From positions 2,079,501 to 2,143,500 of the forward strand of contig JAITYX010000064.1 in assembly GCA_021018815.1 (NCBI GenBank): a DNA stretch of 64,000 nt, written 5' to 3'. Shown here one piece after another: positions 1-12,650 of the stretch (within the stretch, counting starts at the first letter, position 1; each line of letters starts with the position of its first letter). Origin of the DNA: Talinum fruticosum. Its lineage: Eukaryota > Streptophyta > Magnoliopsida > Caryophyllales > Talinaceae. Below the pieces are notes generated by a model that was not told where the DNA came from, searched no databases, and saw nothing but the letters and a program-made list of their open reading frames with translations. The translations under genes and the position numbers were made by a program.

Positions 1-3000
1 GCCTGCCCCAATTGCCATTCCTACATCTGCTGCCACTAGTGCTGGTGAATCGTTGATTCCGTCCCCAACCATCGCCACTATGTAACCTTGGGCCTGCATT
101 TCATCAGATCTCTAAGCTATAGATACTTTGGGGGTTGGCGAAATATGTGCAAATTCTATATTATATGGATGTAAGTTTAGATCTCACGAGCAGGTCAAGG
201 TGTGGTTTAGTGTCATATTAATTTTAAGGATGGGCTACATATTTATGGAACTTCCCCTGTCAGATCTAGTCCTGTTAAAAATGTTTTGGTATCGGGTCGG
301 GTCATCTGGGTTATTATTGTTTTTGGGATCACGATGGTACAAGGAGAAAAACAGTCTCTAAATCATACCTGTAGTTCCTTCACTTTCTCTGCTTTCTGCT
401 CAGGCTTAGCTTCAGCAATAACTGTCTCTATTCCAACCTCCTTAGCAATGGAATAGGCTGTTCCCTTGTTATCACCGGTGACCATGATGCTCTTAACATT
501 CATCGACCTGAGAATGGAGATGGCATCAGGAGCACTGGGTTTCAGGGGATCAGAAATTGCAATGACCCCAGTCAGTTCACCACCAATGGATACAAGAATG
601 CCAGTTTGAGCCATTCCTTCAGCTTCAGCAAGCAACTCCTCTGCCTCAACAGGAACCCTAATTCCTTGATCGAGCATCAAGCTTTTATTTCCTACTACGA
701 TCTCTCTGTTTTGGACGATGGCTTTGACCCCATGACCAGTAATGGCAGTGAAGTTCCTTGCTTCTGGCCAGGTTTGATTTTCCTCATCCTCTCTGAATTT
801 CTTTGCATATTCAACTACGGCCTTTGCTAATGGGTGCTCACTGTTGACCTGCAGAAGCATTGTCAGTTGCCAAATGCCATGCCAAACTGGTTCAAACAGG
901 TTAACCCGAGCCCAACCCAGTTTTAAGCTGAAAGCAAACAAGTTTTAACATGGCCTGATACAACTGAACTTGAGGTTGGCATGATCTAATAGCGACCACC
1001 AGTTAAAATGATCATACCTAATCTGAGCTAACCAGATACTAACCTACATTGCTAATAAGTACTCAAATAAAGGTTAATGATCGGACCTAACCAGAGCTAA
1101 CCAAATTTTAACCTATAATGCAAAGCTCGTTCTGCTGTGAACCCAATCAATTGACTGAAGCCAAGTAAGAAATGAACTTCAAATGTCACCAAAACCCAAA
1201 CGATCTAAAATGATCCAATCCATTCTAAACAAGGCATAAACCAGTTTCGAGCATATGATCCAACCAACAACTTTACTTCAACCAGTTAATGACATAAACC
1301 CAGCCAGTTAATGACATAAACCCAATCTAAGTAGACCCATTATTGGTCCATCTGATATCACGGACCTAACTAGAAATGTTTTGAACTCAAAGATCAACTG
1401 AACCCAAATAGTCTGACCTCATGAGTCAAGCCAACTAGAATATGGCATAAACCTGTCTTGACCTGAGCAAAATCTGCATGAATCTAATTGAGAGCATACA
1501 GTCCATTTTCCTTCTCTAGTTCTCCAAATAAAGCTCAGTGGCCGGATTAAAACATAGGCACAAGTGCTCAACGGACACATACCTAGCTTAACCAGAGATA
1601 TAATGGACTCAGAACTTACTGGAATTCGAAGGATTTGACATGATTTGATCCAATGTAACCAAGTTATGGGATAAACCGATTTCCACCAATCGACAAGGTC
1701 CTAACTCCTAACCCAACCAGAACATCTATTTTCGATCTCTCACAGTCACCATCATTCATGAACTCTAATTTGATAAACATGAGGAACGTAGATCATATAC
1801 ACAAACTTTTATGTTCAAGTCATTTATGGAAACAAACTAGCTGAACTATTCCCCAAAAATGTAGTGTTTGACCAAGTTATGACTCTAAATTACAGCTTCT
1901 TGCCAAATTTCCACTGAAAGATTAGTACCTTTCTTGGTGGTGAAAACTAGTAGTATTTAATCCTGTTTACTCGCATCTAACAGGTCAAATTTCAGAATTG
2001 GATCACATAGGATTTGCAGTATAGAAACTTCCTGCAAAATTGGAGACTTTGCTTCTAAGGCAAGTGCAACTCTCCTCAAATTATACTCTTCCCTTTTAAA
2101 ATAATGGGAGAGTCATGCGCATCAAAGAAATAAGTAATCTTTATGTCAGGCAACTAAAGACTTTTGGTGGCAATGGAAAGCTAATCTTGTATTTCAAGCA
2201 TGTCTAATATTACTATAAGCATGATATTTTATTTTATTTTATTACAACTAGAATAGGTGCTAAGTCTCTCTCATTGTTTGGAAGAATTTATATATATCTA
2301 TGTGATTAAGTAGTGCCCCAGCAATAACATCTGCTCCATAGTGAAGGCCCCATATGAATATTGTATCTTTTTCTTCAATGACGAATGAATGAGATGTATC
2401 CTTGACTACAGAAAACTTGGTATACAATCTGGGGCACACCAGCTGGCTAAGGCTACATTTCTTATAAATAAATACAGTATCTTTTTCCTTGTCTTATTTT
2501 TTTCCTTGGAAAGCCCCAAACTCTCATGAGATTGCTGGAGTAGGGTAAGTTGGCTTGTCTAAAAACCCGAACTCTCATGAGGACACCCTAGTATGAACAG
2601 GTGGAGGGAAATATAATGCTATATATCTCCAACTGATCAACAAGTCAAATAGGAGCAATCGCATGGCTTCTATCTCTAAGGATGTGAACTGGGAGTTTGC
2701 GGAAGGAAGAGAAAGAATAACTGACAATGTGCAAAAAAAAAAAGTTGGAAGGGTAATTACCTCGCAAGCAGCAACCAATTCATAGAAGTCCTGTAGTACC
2801 ATTTGTTTCACAAGTCGCGTGCTCACAACTAATGGTTTGCCCTCTGTTAGAGTTCCGGTCTTATCGAACACAATGCAATTGACCTATAAGTGGTTACAAT
2901 TGAAGTGCAAGTCATAACCTTGACTTGAAAAGCTGAAAGCAACAGTAGTCATCTTAATAGGCAACATTGTATTTGAGAAATTTTGATAACTTGCTAAATT

Positions 3001-5967
3001 GTCATCAGTTCAGCTTCCACAAACATTGCCCATTGCAGTAAGATGTCATGCAAAGGATGAAGAAGAAATAGTATCAAATAAAATAAATTTTCATGAAAAT
3101 ACATCACACAGCATCAGAACAAAGAGAAATGCAACCAAAGAAACCATAAGACTTATTAAGTGAAAACAACACTTGTAGTACTACCAGTAAAAAGCATCAT
3201 AATAAAGTTGCCCATGGCATAGTATTGTTGGCTCAGAGTAAGACTGATGAATTTGGTGAGTGAATTTTTCTGCCTCTCTAAGAGAGGACTACCTCCAGGA
3301 AGTGTTTCTGTCAGTTCGCGTACATGATTCATATACAGGTTCATAGCATTAAAAATGTTTGTTTGCAAACCTTATGAGCAGTTTCCAGAGCTTGGCCGCC
3401 TTTGATCAGGACACCTTGAGAAGCACCTACCCCAGTACCAACCATAACTGCTGTAGGCGTTGCTAGACCGAGAGCACAAGGGCATGCTATGACCATGACA
3501 GAAATACCGAATTGTAAAGCAAGCTCAAAGCTGTCCATAGATGAGGGTATCCATGATTTTGGGTAGCTGTTGAATTTTCCAGCTAGAAACCAAGTGAGCC
3601 ATGTTAAAAAGGACAGAGCAATTACCTGTGGGAATAAAGCAATAAGCACAATGTTATTTGAGATCTTTAGAACACTATCATGTCAGGAAAGAGGCAGCCA
3701 ACAATATTTTTGAAATGATGCATATAGAAATATAAGCAAACTAACCAGGGGCACAAAAATTTGGATATACGATCAGCCAGCTTCTGTACTGGTGCCTTTG
3801 CTAGCTGTGCTGATTCAACTAGACGTACAATCTGAGAAAGCGCACTTTCTGATCCAACACGTGTTGCCTTAATATGTAGTACACCATTCTGATTCACTGT
3901 CCCTCCTATCACTATATCACCCTTTCTCTTGGGCACTGGCCTAGATTCTCCAGTTATCATGCTTTCATTCACATAGCTTTGCCCCCATGTAACAAAGCCA
4001 TCACAAGCTACTTTTGCCCCCGGAATAACTTTCAGTATATCATTCTTTTGTATCAATCTGCTATCAATATCTTGCTCATTCTTGATGTTTCCATTGGCAT
4101 CAAGAGTCAACAATATTGCTTTCTCGGGGCCAAGTCCATGAGCTTGGCAATGGCTGCAGAGGTCTTTCCCTTGGCCAAGACCTCGAGATACTTTCCAAGA
4201 AGAATAAAGGAAATAAGCATAGAACTTGTTTCAAAGAAATCAGTTCCCTCAAAATTTTCAGATGTAGCAGCTCTAAGGACCGTGTAGGCCGAGTAAAAGT
4301 AGGCTGCATTTGTTCCCAAGGCAATAAGAACATCCATATTAGCTGAACCATGCCGCAATGCTTTATATGACCCAGTGTAAAATCTCCAACCAATAACAAA
4401 TTGGACAGGAGTTGATAACACCCACCTCATCATCTCTCCAATGGTTAGCATATTCACAACTTTGGTATCTAATAAGTGTTTAATTCCCGGGATATACATG
4501 AAGACCATAGAGGTTAGGAATACAGGGATTGTGAAGATTAAACTCCATAGGAATAAGTGATAATACTGCTTGATCTGCTCCTGTTTGTGAGCCTCTCTTC
4601 CTCGTTCTTCAGGATATATCATTGCTTTGAAATGCTGTGATCCACTTGATTCAATCACTTCAATAAAGTTCCTAGGTCCAGTCATATCTGGTCGATAGGA
4701 AATGGAAATTCTTTGGAGTTTTGGATCCATTTCTATAGTTTGGACACCGGGAAGTGCCTGAAGGGAGGTTTCAATCATCCTCCAAGAATTATCAGTTCTT
4801 ATTCCATCAACCTTTAGTTGCACCCTACTTCTATCTTCTCCTGTGCTAATAAGTACAGCTTCAAATCCTCCATCTTCTACTGCTTCTACTATTTCATTGT
4901 AGCTGACTAACTTTGGATCATACTGAATTTCAGCTTCTTCAGTGGCTAATGCAACTTGGGCATTTTTGACACCATGAATCCCGCGAATACTAGATTCAAC
5001 TGCATTCGAGCAAGCAGTGCAAGTCATGCCCTTTATGTGTACCCGGCATATTTGAATGTTTCCTTCGCTAATATTGTCTTCAATTAAGGCCGCTTCAAAA
5101 CCAACATCCTCAATGGTCTCCCGGATTTTTTCCTCCTGTAATTCAGGACAACTCCAAAAATCAGATAAATAAATAGTAGGAGGAGGTTGGAAAGCCTATT
5201 TTATCAAGAAGCTTAAAGAACATAAAAATCCACTCCAGAATGGGGGCTAAAAACTCGCAGCAAGCAGAAAATCAAACCTATCATTTCGCCCCCTCTCATG
5301 TTCACTTTATTCCATGACATGAAATGATGAAAAAGCAAAAAACATTTAGCAAAAATATTGAAAAACCCTGGTAAAAGAATAAGGTAAAAACAAAAAAGGG
5401 TGCTATTATCACCTTTGTCTTTTCTTGGGAGAATCAGTTGATAACACCCTCCCCCACCCCTTCAAAAAAAAAAAAAAAAAAAAAAGAGACAAAAACAAAA
5501 CCCCACCAAAAAATGAGAACTTTAGGATAACTTGTTAAATCTTCCATCAAATTTGAAGCACCAAATCAGCAAACTGAGTTAAGAAGGGGGAAATCACCAT
5601 CAGAAAAACTCCAAAAAAAAAAAAAAACACTAAAAACTGAAAGTTGAGGATAGTAAATTGAGCTTACACTAACAAAAGATGAATAGAAAATGACTTGAGT
5701 CCTGTTATTCAAAACATCAACAATGGCTTCTTTAATGCCGGGAAGCCGCTTGATCGCCTTCTCCACAGACCCAGCACAAGCAGAGCAAGTCATGCCATGG
5801 ACAGAAAACAGAGCTTTGGATTCTGACCCTTCAATCTTCTTCTTCTCCTTCACAGAAACCCCTTTGGGGTATTTGGGCATCGATGGATAATGGGGTCTCG
5901 GCGATAGATCAGTCCAACTCTCGCTCCGGATGCAAGCTAGCGAGAAGAATCTCGCCGCTACCTCCAT
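1..5967 (-). CDS. HMA5: HMA5-like P1B-type copper-transporting ATPase, 3' end outside the window
   Basis: Minus-strand exons with GT..AG borders are 5967-5668, 5135-3746, 3625-3371, 2883-2761, 848-369 and 93-1 (continuing past the edge). Together they give about 881 residues of a family usually near 1000. Visible features are two N-terminal heavy-metal domains (CxxC at about residues 61/64 and 139/142), the actuator TGES motif, the membrane CPC motif (about 612-614), the phosphorylation loop DKTGT (D about 656), the P1B-specific HP dipeptide (about 695) and the hinge GDGINDSP near the left edge. This family uses ATP to export Cu(I) across membranes; Arabidopsis HMA5 acts in root copper detoxification. 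The start at 5967 was chosen because [14 protein letters not shown] aligns with the HMA5 N terminus; an in-frame ATG at 6060 adds a Gly-rich extension not expected in the family. Exon 2 is 1390 nt, two short of a whole number of codons, and holds two one-base gaps: a C run at 4126-4129 (after residues MDLAP) and a T run near 3757 (ISKF region). The product is therefore either a pseudogene or mis-assembled. RAN1/HMA7 is the nearest alternative; the N terminus favours HMA5. Confidence 0.9.
849..2760 (-). other. Large intron of the HMA5-like gene (about 1.9 kb)
   Basis: This lies between the exon ending in residues VAACE (2761) and the exon beginning [10 protein letters not shown] (848). It has a GT donor at 2760-2759 and an AG acceptor at 850-849. 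I see no open frame or repeat of interest in it, only AT-rich sequence. The other introns of the gene are about 0.1 to 0.5 kb (94-368, 2884-3370, 3626-3745, 5136-5667). Confidence 0.8.
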
Positions 5968-6221
5968 GGACTTTCTCTCTCGTCCTTCACCTCCACCTCC
6001 ACCTCCCCTCGCTTCGTCCCAGCTAAACCGCTGAGATTTTATTTGGGTTGATGAATGCATTGCATGTGAAAGAGAGACAGAGAGAGAATTTGTTATGAAT
6101 GGTTTGAATGTCTTTGGCTCGCTTTAGGCCAGTGGGAGTGGTTGGAAATTAGGAATTAGTTGGGCCCTAAACTTTGAAACAAAGAGAGCTAAGTAAAACT
6201 TCAAAGTTCAAACACTTGCAC

Positions 6222-6228
6222 ATTTATA
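6222..6228 (-). promoter_or_regulatory. Candidate TATA box of the HMA5-like gene
   Basis: The minus strand reads TATAAAT here, about 255 nt before the chosen ATG at 5967. That would leave a 5' leader of about 220 nt. A GA-rich stretch (6070-6085) lies between. It is the only good TATA match in the right place, but no transcript start is visible from sequence. Confidence 0.35.
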
Positions 6229-6641
6229 GGGAAAAAGTCATTTTTAAAAAGAAAATACTATACCATTAGTCACCGGGCCAAATCTAAAAGCCCTTTCTTT
6301 TTCCTCGGCGTAAATCTTTTCTTTTTTGGATTAGTCAGTAGGGTCATTTATCAGCCTCTTGATAGAGCGTAAGTTTTGTTAAGCAAAAATAGGAATTCAC
6401 AATTAACTACTGAACTAAGGGCATATTCAAACTTACATACAAAAATACATAAATAGAAATGAACATAAATAAATATAAATGAACATAAAAGAGTATAAAT
6501 GAACATAAATGAGTTGTTAAATAAGAAACGAACGAATATAAAACATAAATAGATTATGTTTTTCATGCAAAGTCGAAGCAGACACTAAGTCCAACAAAAG
6601 TCTAGCCCTATTTTCAGGTTCATAAGGATTACCGTCAGTAG
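6229..6641. other. AT-rich intergenic sequence
   Basis: No convincing reading frame. A stretch near 6430-6530 repeats a short motif (gaacataaat-type, about 17-19 bases) three to four times. Confidence 0.6.
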
Positions 6642-7160
6642 TAGGGGTGAGCGGTTCCGATTACCTTCCCTAAAAGTTCGGAACCGAAATCGGTCAAACA
6701 GATTCCTAATTTTTGGAACCGAAGTTGGAACTTGAGGTTCGAGTTTTGGTTCCGGGATACTCGTGCATGTTTAATTTGATAATTTTAGTACCTAGTGAAT
6801 TAGTTATTTATTTTGGAGGAGAGGGAGTTTGATCTTTGCCAACATTTCTCTCATATCTTTATATAAAATATGAATTTATTTAAAAAAACATAGCTATTTT
6901 TGTTTTAGTAACTTACAAAATAACATATTCATCTATAATAAGTGATTGAAAAATGATTGAAATTAGGTTAAAATTTACTACCTGGAGATTTATTTATGTT
7001 AAAAAAAAAAAGAAATTGAAAAGAAAAAGAAATTTTGAAACCAAATAAAATGTAAGAAAAAAATAAATTACCATCTTTCCTTTGTCCTAAAACCAGAACC
7101 GGAACCGTTTGACCGGCTCCTAGCAGATTTCGGGGTATCCGAGAATCATACTCACCTCTA
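6642..7160. mobile_element. Non-autonomous hAT-type element (519 bp)
   Basis: The ends are inverted: TAGGGGTGAGC on the left and the complement of TAGAGGTGAGT on the right. Just inside both ends are clusters of CCGGAACC/GGTTCCG-type motifs, the usual subterminal repeats of plant hAT elements. The 8-bp flanks (gtcagtag and attaatag) match at only five positions, so the target duplication is decayed or absent. There is no coding capacity. The element at 13465-14368 has the same ends and subterminal motif and is a relative. Confidence 0.65.
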
Positions 7161-10100
7161 ATTAATAGTCTATAACTTTCACCATGAAAATTACGGTCAC
7201 CATTGTTCGAGTCTTAGTGGAGAGTATGAAACTCTATGCTAAGAGTTTTAGTTATATGTGTAAATGATTATGCAAGAGTTGACTGATGACATTTGAATTA
7301 AAGTTTTTTAATATAGTCTCCTAAGTATTCTATATGGAACTCTAAATTTATTTTCTCATAAGCTTTTAATATAAGTATCTTAGAATTGGCCCCTCTCTTG
7401 GTAGAGGTGTTTTTTTTTTTTTTGTAAAGATAAGATTAATTATATTTGGAACTTTTCAGACCTCACATATGGTAAAGTCCATAATGAACGTTATTATTAT
7501 CATGGATAAAATCCGTAATGAAAGTTATTGTTATGGAAATTGTGGGAGACTTAGTTTTCTTAATTAATAACTGGAGTCTTAACGTTAATTCTCTACTATG
7601 AAGTTTTCTTTTCAAATGTTTGTATGTATGTATGTGTATTTATATAAATATCAACTACCTGGGTGTTTAGCATTAATTTTAAAAGTATTTTTGAAATTTA
7701 AAAACTAAAATTAGGCTAAACACTAATTTTTTCAAAAATTAAAATTGTTTTTTGAAAGTAATTTTGGAAAAAAACTCTCGAAAAACGAAACAACAAATAT
7801 CTATTTACGCTTATAATTTCGAAAAAACTCCTAACAACCACCCATAGTCTCATTCTCTCTCTCCTTTCTTTGCCTCCTCTCTTTGTACGTTTTGTAGTGT
7901 CTTCTCTCTCCTCTATCTCTGTCTCTCCTCCATCTCTATCTCTCTCATTTATTTTGTTTTATCTCTATCTTTCTCTCTCTCTTTCTAAAAATTTTAGTCA
8001 AACAAAGTAATTATTTAAAAATACTTACATAAAATTTAGGCTAAATATTTTAATTTTTTTAAAAAATAATTTTTTAAAAATAAAATTTTTTTCTTAAAAT
8101 TAGGCCAACCATACTTTAAATATACTAATAAAAATAAGCACCAAATCTATAATAAGATAATGTGATATTATTAAATAAAAAATATCATCATAAAAATAAG
8201 AGGTTCTAAAAACAAAAATTATAAAAATGGATCATAGTAGATTGGTATACTTTTAAAGTAAATGTTACTATTACAAATACATTTTTCTACATGCATATCT
8301 ACTAACAGCCATAGCATATCACTTCTCATTCATATATTGTATAAGGTATGCACTAATATTTTTTATTAAAAAAATTTTAAAAAAATCATTAAGACATACC
8401 GGGCAGCTATAACTCAATGAATATCTCCTAAAAAGGCATATATAAAATATTAAAATAAATTATTATCTCTAGAAACTTAATTTTACAAATATTGTCAAAC
8501 GACTCTAAACTTATGATTATTATTCTTACCACCACCCGCATTCTTTAATGTTAATGCATCTTTTCTGAATGTCGATGAACTATAGTATAAGTTCATAGAG
8601 TAAGTGTCTGTTTAACATGATATATTACACTTAAAAGGAAGACCGTCATGGTAGAACACATGAAATTCTACTGCTAACTAATTTCTTAATCAAAATAAGT
8701 ACATCTAATATAATAACATTCAAATCGCACTCCACAAAAATCACTTTTACAAATTTATAAATTTACGATAAATTGCACAAAAGCTTTGAGTTAAATTCAC
8801 ATTAGAGATAAGAACAACTAACTCACGCTAACAATGACGAAAATAAACAATTTAACTCTCACAAAACAAAGAAAAAATTACTAAAAATAGATATAACAAT
8901 ACGAATAAATACCTCATAACTATTGTTTTTATTATTTTTTAATAAGCACTAGAAACGGGACTTAAAACCAGCAATTATGGCTGATGGAAGTAGTGGTGGT
9001 GCTAAAAATATATTGAAGGGTGACTTTTTTTATTATTCTTAAATTTTATACGTATTAGTTATGTTTCATGGGTGTCGTCATTTAACAACCTTATGAATTT
9101 TTTTGAAGATTTGTATGCATAAATTTGAACATTTTTTTCACTAACTGTATCCATAAATACCGTTGGACATAAAATAGCTGGGCCCTTGAATAGCAATTCC
9201 TTGTTAGAGTAGATGGAGGGTTGGATTTTTTTGTAAAAAGACTAGGATTTTCCAAGAGAAAAGCAAGAAATAATGTAGAATAATATTCTAGGTCAAATAA
9301 ATTACAATGAAAATGAGTCTTTGTTAGTATATAATTGTTTTTATTCTTTTCCATAAAGTTTTTTTCTGTTGTATAGGGAGATTTTTGGAAGATCTCGTGT
9401 CATATCATTTGGTGTAGATTATGTTTTGAAAACCTAAATAATTTATATAAAAAAAAAAGGCAAAATACTAGTGATATTGAGTTTTTGAAATATTAATGTG
9501 ATTCTAAAAAGTTTCTAGTTTTAGGTGACAACTACAGGATCTTTGACCAACACGTTTCTTTCTTTCTTCCTTTTGTCAAAATAATTCAGAGTATTAACAA
9601 CTTTTTATGCTGATTAATTGCTTACGCAATGCAACACTTGTCGTGGCTGTTAACCCATTTCTCTTATGAATAATTGACACTTGAAAGCAACATAAACTGC
9701 AAAAATATAAAGCAATTTAATTAATGCTTTATAATTTTATTTTATTTTTTTAATCAATAAGAATCATAAAGAACAGCACAATATAATGGAAAATGGGCGA
9801 AATTAAACATAATATACCAAGACCTCACCGTTCCTTACGTTATAGCTAAAGTTTAGTATTTTTTTTATTTTTGCAATTTCTTCACATAACTTATGACACA
9901 TTATTCCCAGTTTTTACAGCATGTGACAGCAAACATGACATATCTCTAATACACATGACAAAAGGTCGAAAACAAAGTAAAAAATCAAATAATATTTTAC
10001 GAGTAAGAGGTCATGGACACTGTGGAAAAGCACCAAGTATAATGGAATGTGGGAAGAATACACAAGAAACCGTGAAGTGGGTATCCTAATTCGAAAGCAC

Positions 10101-10630
10101 TGTGCTACTACTAGAAAATTCTTGGATTCTATGTGCCGTTTGCAATTACTCCATTATAGTGGATAAATTTATCATATATATTAACCACTATGGACTCTCC
10201 TACTTATTGCCATTCAATTTAATAGTTATATTTATTTCGAAAAAAATTTATCTTTGACTAAAATATGATAGACGACACATTTTTTTATGTATATTAATTG
10301 GTCAAAATATGTTAATTTGCGGGAAAACAACTCACATATCATATGAATTTGTGACTCTTTCAGTATAGTATTATCGAATCGGACTAAATTCGACTAACTT
10401 GATTGACATGTACTATTATACTAACATTATTCAAACTACATAATGTTTAGATATATAGATTAGTTGAAATTGACTGGTGAACACAGCAACGACACTACGT
10501 AATGAAAAACGAACCAAGTTGTTAATAAGATAATATTTGGTGATTAGAGCTTCCTTGCTTTTTTGTTATGAAGGAAAAGGATTTAGAGCAACCAAAAAAA
10601 TTAGTGGGAAAAGGATAATGAGGAAAAAGG
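7161..10630. other. AT-rich intergenic region without recognised genes
   Basis: No supported gene. A TC-rich microsatellite lies at about 7850-7985. Segments at 7665-7745 and about 8030-8115 are roughly inverted copies (TTTAGC..TAATTTTAA type ends) and might bound an old MITE containing that microsatellite, but the low-complexity sequence makes this weak. The open frames at 9091-9354 and 9871-10089 have no recognisable domains. Confidence 0.55.
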
Positions 10631-10760
10631 TGGGTGGGTGGGTGGGTGGGGGCAGAAATGGACTCCACATTCTATAGCAATTAAAATTGACGTCCAAAGT
10701 GAATGAAATGCATGGCATGGCATGGCATGGCATATGTGCATGTGTGTGTGTGGGTGGGGG
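10631..10760. repeat. Short microsatellites (GGGT)n, (GGCAT)n and (TG)n
   Basis: A GGGT run near 10632-10650, a five-base GGCAT repeat of about five copies near 10710-10732, and a TG run near 10741-10752 occur within 130 bp. They give rise to the low-complexity open frames on both strands here. Confidence 0.8.
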
Positions 10761-11128
10761 GAGAGAGACAGTGGAGTTTCTTGGGCAAACCATTTCTTAT
10801 GGAGAACGTCTTTGCAAACCCTAAAAAGCAAGTGAAAGTGATGAGACACCCTTTGATTTTGGTTGGTTCTACTTTTTTATTTTTATTTTTCCTTTCCGGA
10901 TTTTTTTGAAAAGTAGGTGGTTGGTTAGGCCTTTTTGTCCGCTTTGGCGCCAGTAATGCTTACAATAAAATCCTACACGGCGTCGTTTACATCATTGTCA
11001 TTATTACTAACCCAATTTGCTAACGTGATATTTGAAGCAATTGGTTCGCTCACCCCAGAATTCTCTCTAACAATTTTCCAATCCAAAAGTTTCATAGTCA
11101 GATACCACAAACTTTCACTTTTTAGTCC

Positions 11129-11131
<3 letters not shown>

Positions 11132-11163
<32 letters not shown>

Positions 11164-11232
11164 ATTATTCGATCCAATAACCCATATATATATATATATA
11201 TATATATGGGTTATTGGATCGGAATAATACAC
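11132..11232. repeat. TA microsatellite with an inverted 24-bp pair
   Basis: A (TA)n run at 11132-11159 is followed by an inverted copy of the element end (11160-11183), another (TA)n run, and the same sequence in forward orientation (11208-11232). The arms share GGGTTATTGGATCG. The forward arm is the left end of the inverted-repeat element at 11208-13211, so the inverted arm looks like a stump of a second copy or a rearranged end. Confidence 0.75.
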
Positions 11233-11457
11233 ATTTTGAGGGTATTGGCCAAATATAATACGAACAATTTCCTTGGCTGCGAACGGAACCAACTTTAAAG
11301 GTATTTTCCAATATCGAACGCCACCGAGTTTTATAGGCAACAACTCGTCGGAAATCGATGTGGCAAATTTTTTGACACGTGTATGGCGGAGTCAATTTTT
11401 GACTAAATTTATTATATTTAAATGCCACGTATGCAAGGATTTTAATTTAAAAAAAAA

Positions 11458-11910
11458 AAGAAAATCTCTCTCCTTCCTCTCTCTGTCTCTCTCGTCTCGC
11501 TCGTCTCCCTCTCTCTCTCCCTACTCTTCGCTCTCGCTCGTCTCTCCTCCGTCTCTCTCGCTCTCGCTCGTCTCTCCTCCGTCTCTCTCGCTCTCGCTCG
11601 TCTCTCCTCCGTCTCTCTTGCTCTCCTACCTCTCTCTGTCTCTCTCTCTTCCCCTGCTCCTCGCTCTTATCCCTCTCTCCGAATCTCTCGCTCTCGCTCT
11701 CGCTCTCCTCCCTCTCTCTGTCTCTCTCTCTTCCCCTGCTCCTCGCTCTCCTCCCTCTCTCGAATCTCTCGCTCTCGCTCTCCTCCCTCTCTCTCGTCTC
11801 TCTCGCTCCCGTTCTCTTCCCTCTGTCTGTCTCTCTCGCTACCATTCTCTTCCCTCTCTCTGTCTCTCTCTCTTCCCCTGCTCCCTCTTTGTCTCTCTCT
11901 CGTCGTTCTC
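11458..11910 (+). repeat. CT-rich imperfect tandem repeats in the left arm
   Basis: Repeats of a CTCTCGCTCTCGCTCGTCTC-like unit (three good copies at about 11525-11605, looser ones after) fill the inner part of the left arm. The complementary GA-rich stretch at about 12795-12955 pairs with part of it. The long Ser/Leu- or Arg/Glu-rich open frames here are artefacts of this composition. Confidence 0.8.
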
Positions 11911-12117
11911 CGCGAGGAAAGAACTAGGAAACAAAAATTAGCATTCACCGGCAAAATAGAGATTGGCTACAGCAATTGAAGGGTGAGTTTCAATTGAATA
12001 TAATGATGAGAGATGCCACAAATTCACATGTTGCACAACCTAAAGATATACGAGAATGACATGCTTTTATGTGATGCAAATTTGGCTTTTTATGATGTAA
12101 TGACTCATGGCAAGCTA

Positions 12118-12650
12118 GGGCTCACACGGCCTCCATAGCTTGACACTTGGAGCTAAGCTTCTCCAGGCACATTGGCGGACCAAATTTCCAAGTCCGGCAA
12201 TGGTCCGAGTCAATGCCGGATAGTTCCCACTCTCATTCTCGGGCATCTTCTTCCAATTCACAAATTGCCCACCAAGTGCTCGACACATTGCCTCAATGGT
12301 TAAATTGGCCCCCACCCTTTCTCACCCCCACTCGCACTAGCCCCACCACAGTTCACCATTATCCGGCCATTGGGCATGAGTTTCTCCCTCATTTCCACCC
12401 AAGTCTCGGACTTCTCCAACTCGGGCAAGACCCCGGCATCGGCAAATAAATCGACAACAATCCCGAGCATATCCTCCTTCAACATCGGCCAATAGAGCCA
12501 AAGCATCACCAACACAAACACGGAGAACCCCACCAAACTCATTGCCCTTTTCAAGATCGAAATCCCAAAAACCGCCTTACTCTATCAACCAAAATCTCAT
12601 CGAGCTCCCATCCATCAATGATCAAAGATGGCCAAAAGTCGAGCACTAAA
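12118..12650 (-). pseudogene. Captured fragment of a plant SAM-dependent methyltransferase (spermidine-synthase-like)
   Basis: Read on the minus strand from 12650, the translation contains in order: LDFWPSLIIDGWELDEILVD, a segment resembling DLEKGNEFGGVLRVCVGDAL, then GIVVDLFADAGVLPELEK, TWVEMREKLMPNGRIMVNCG and a C-terminal part ending SVKLWRPCEP before a stop. This order is that of the plant spermidine-synthase-like methyltransferases. At least three frame changes and a stop (after FLGFRS) separate the blocks, so it cannot encode a working enzyme. It lies entirely inside the inverted-repeat element, consistent with capture of a processed or exon-joined host sequence. A CTT microsatellite (12655-12676) marks its upstream edge. 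Confidence 0.7.

Noticed and set aside
3156..3368. 70-codon minus-strand frame within the copper ATPase gene
   Set aside because: Lies in the intron between the CPC exon and the DKTGT exon, with no family similarity.
7665..8115. Old MITE with TTTAGC..TAATTTTAA ends
   Set aside because: The match is mostly A/T homopolymer-like and no target duplication is visible.
11273..11954. Ser/Leu-rich and Arg/Glu-rich open frames on opposite strands
   Set aside because: Composition of the CTCTCG repeat in the left arm of the inverted-repeat element; not protein-like.
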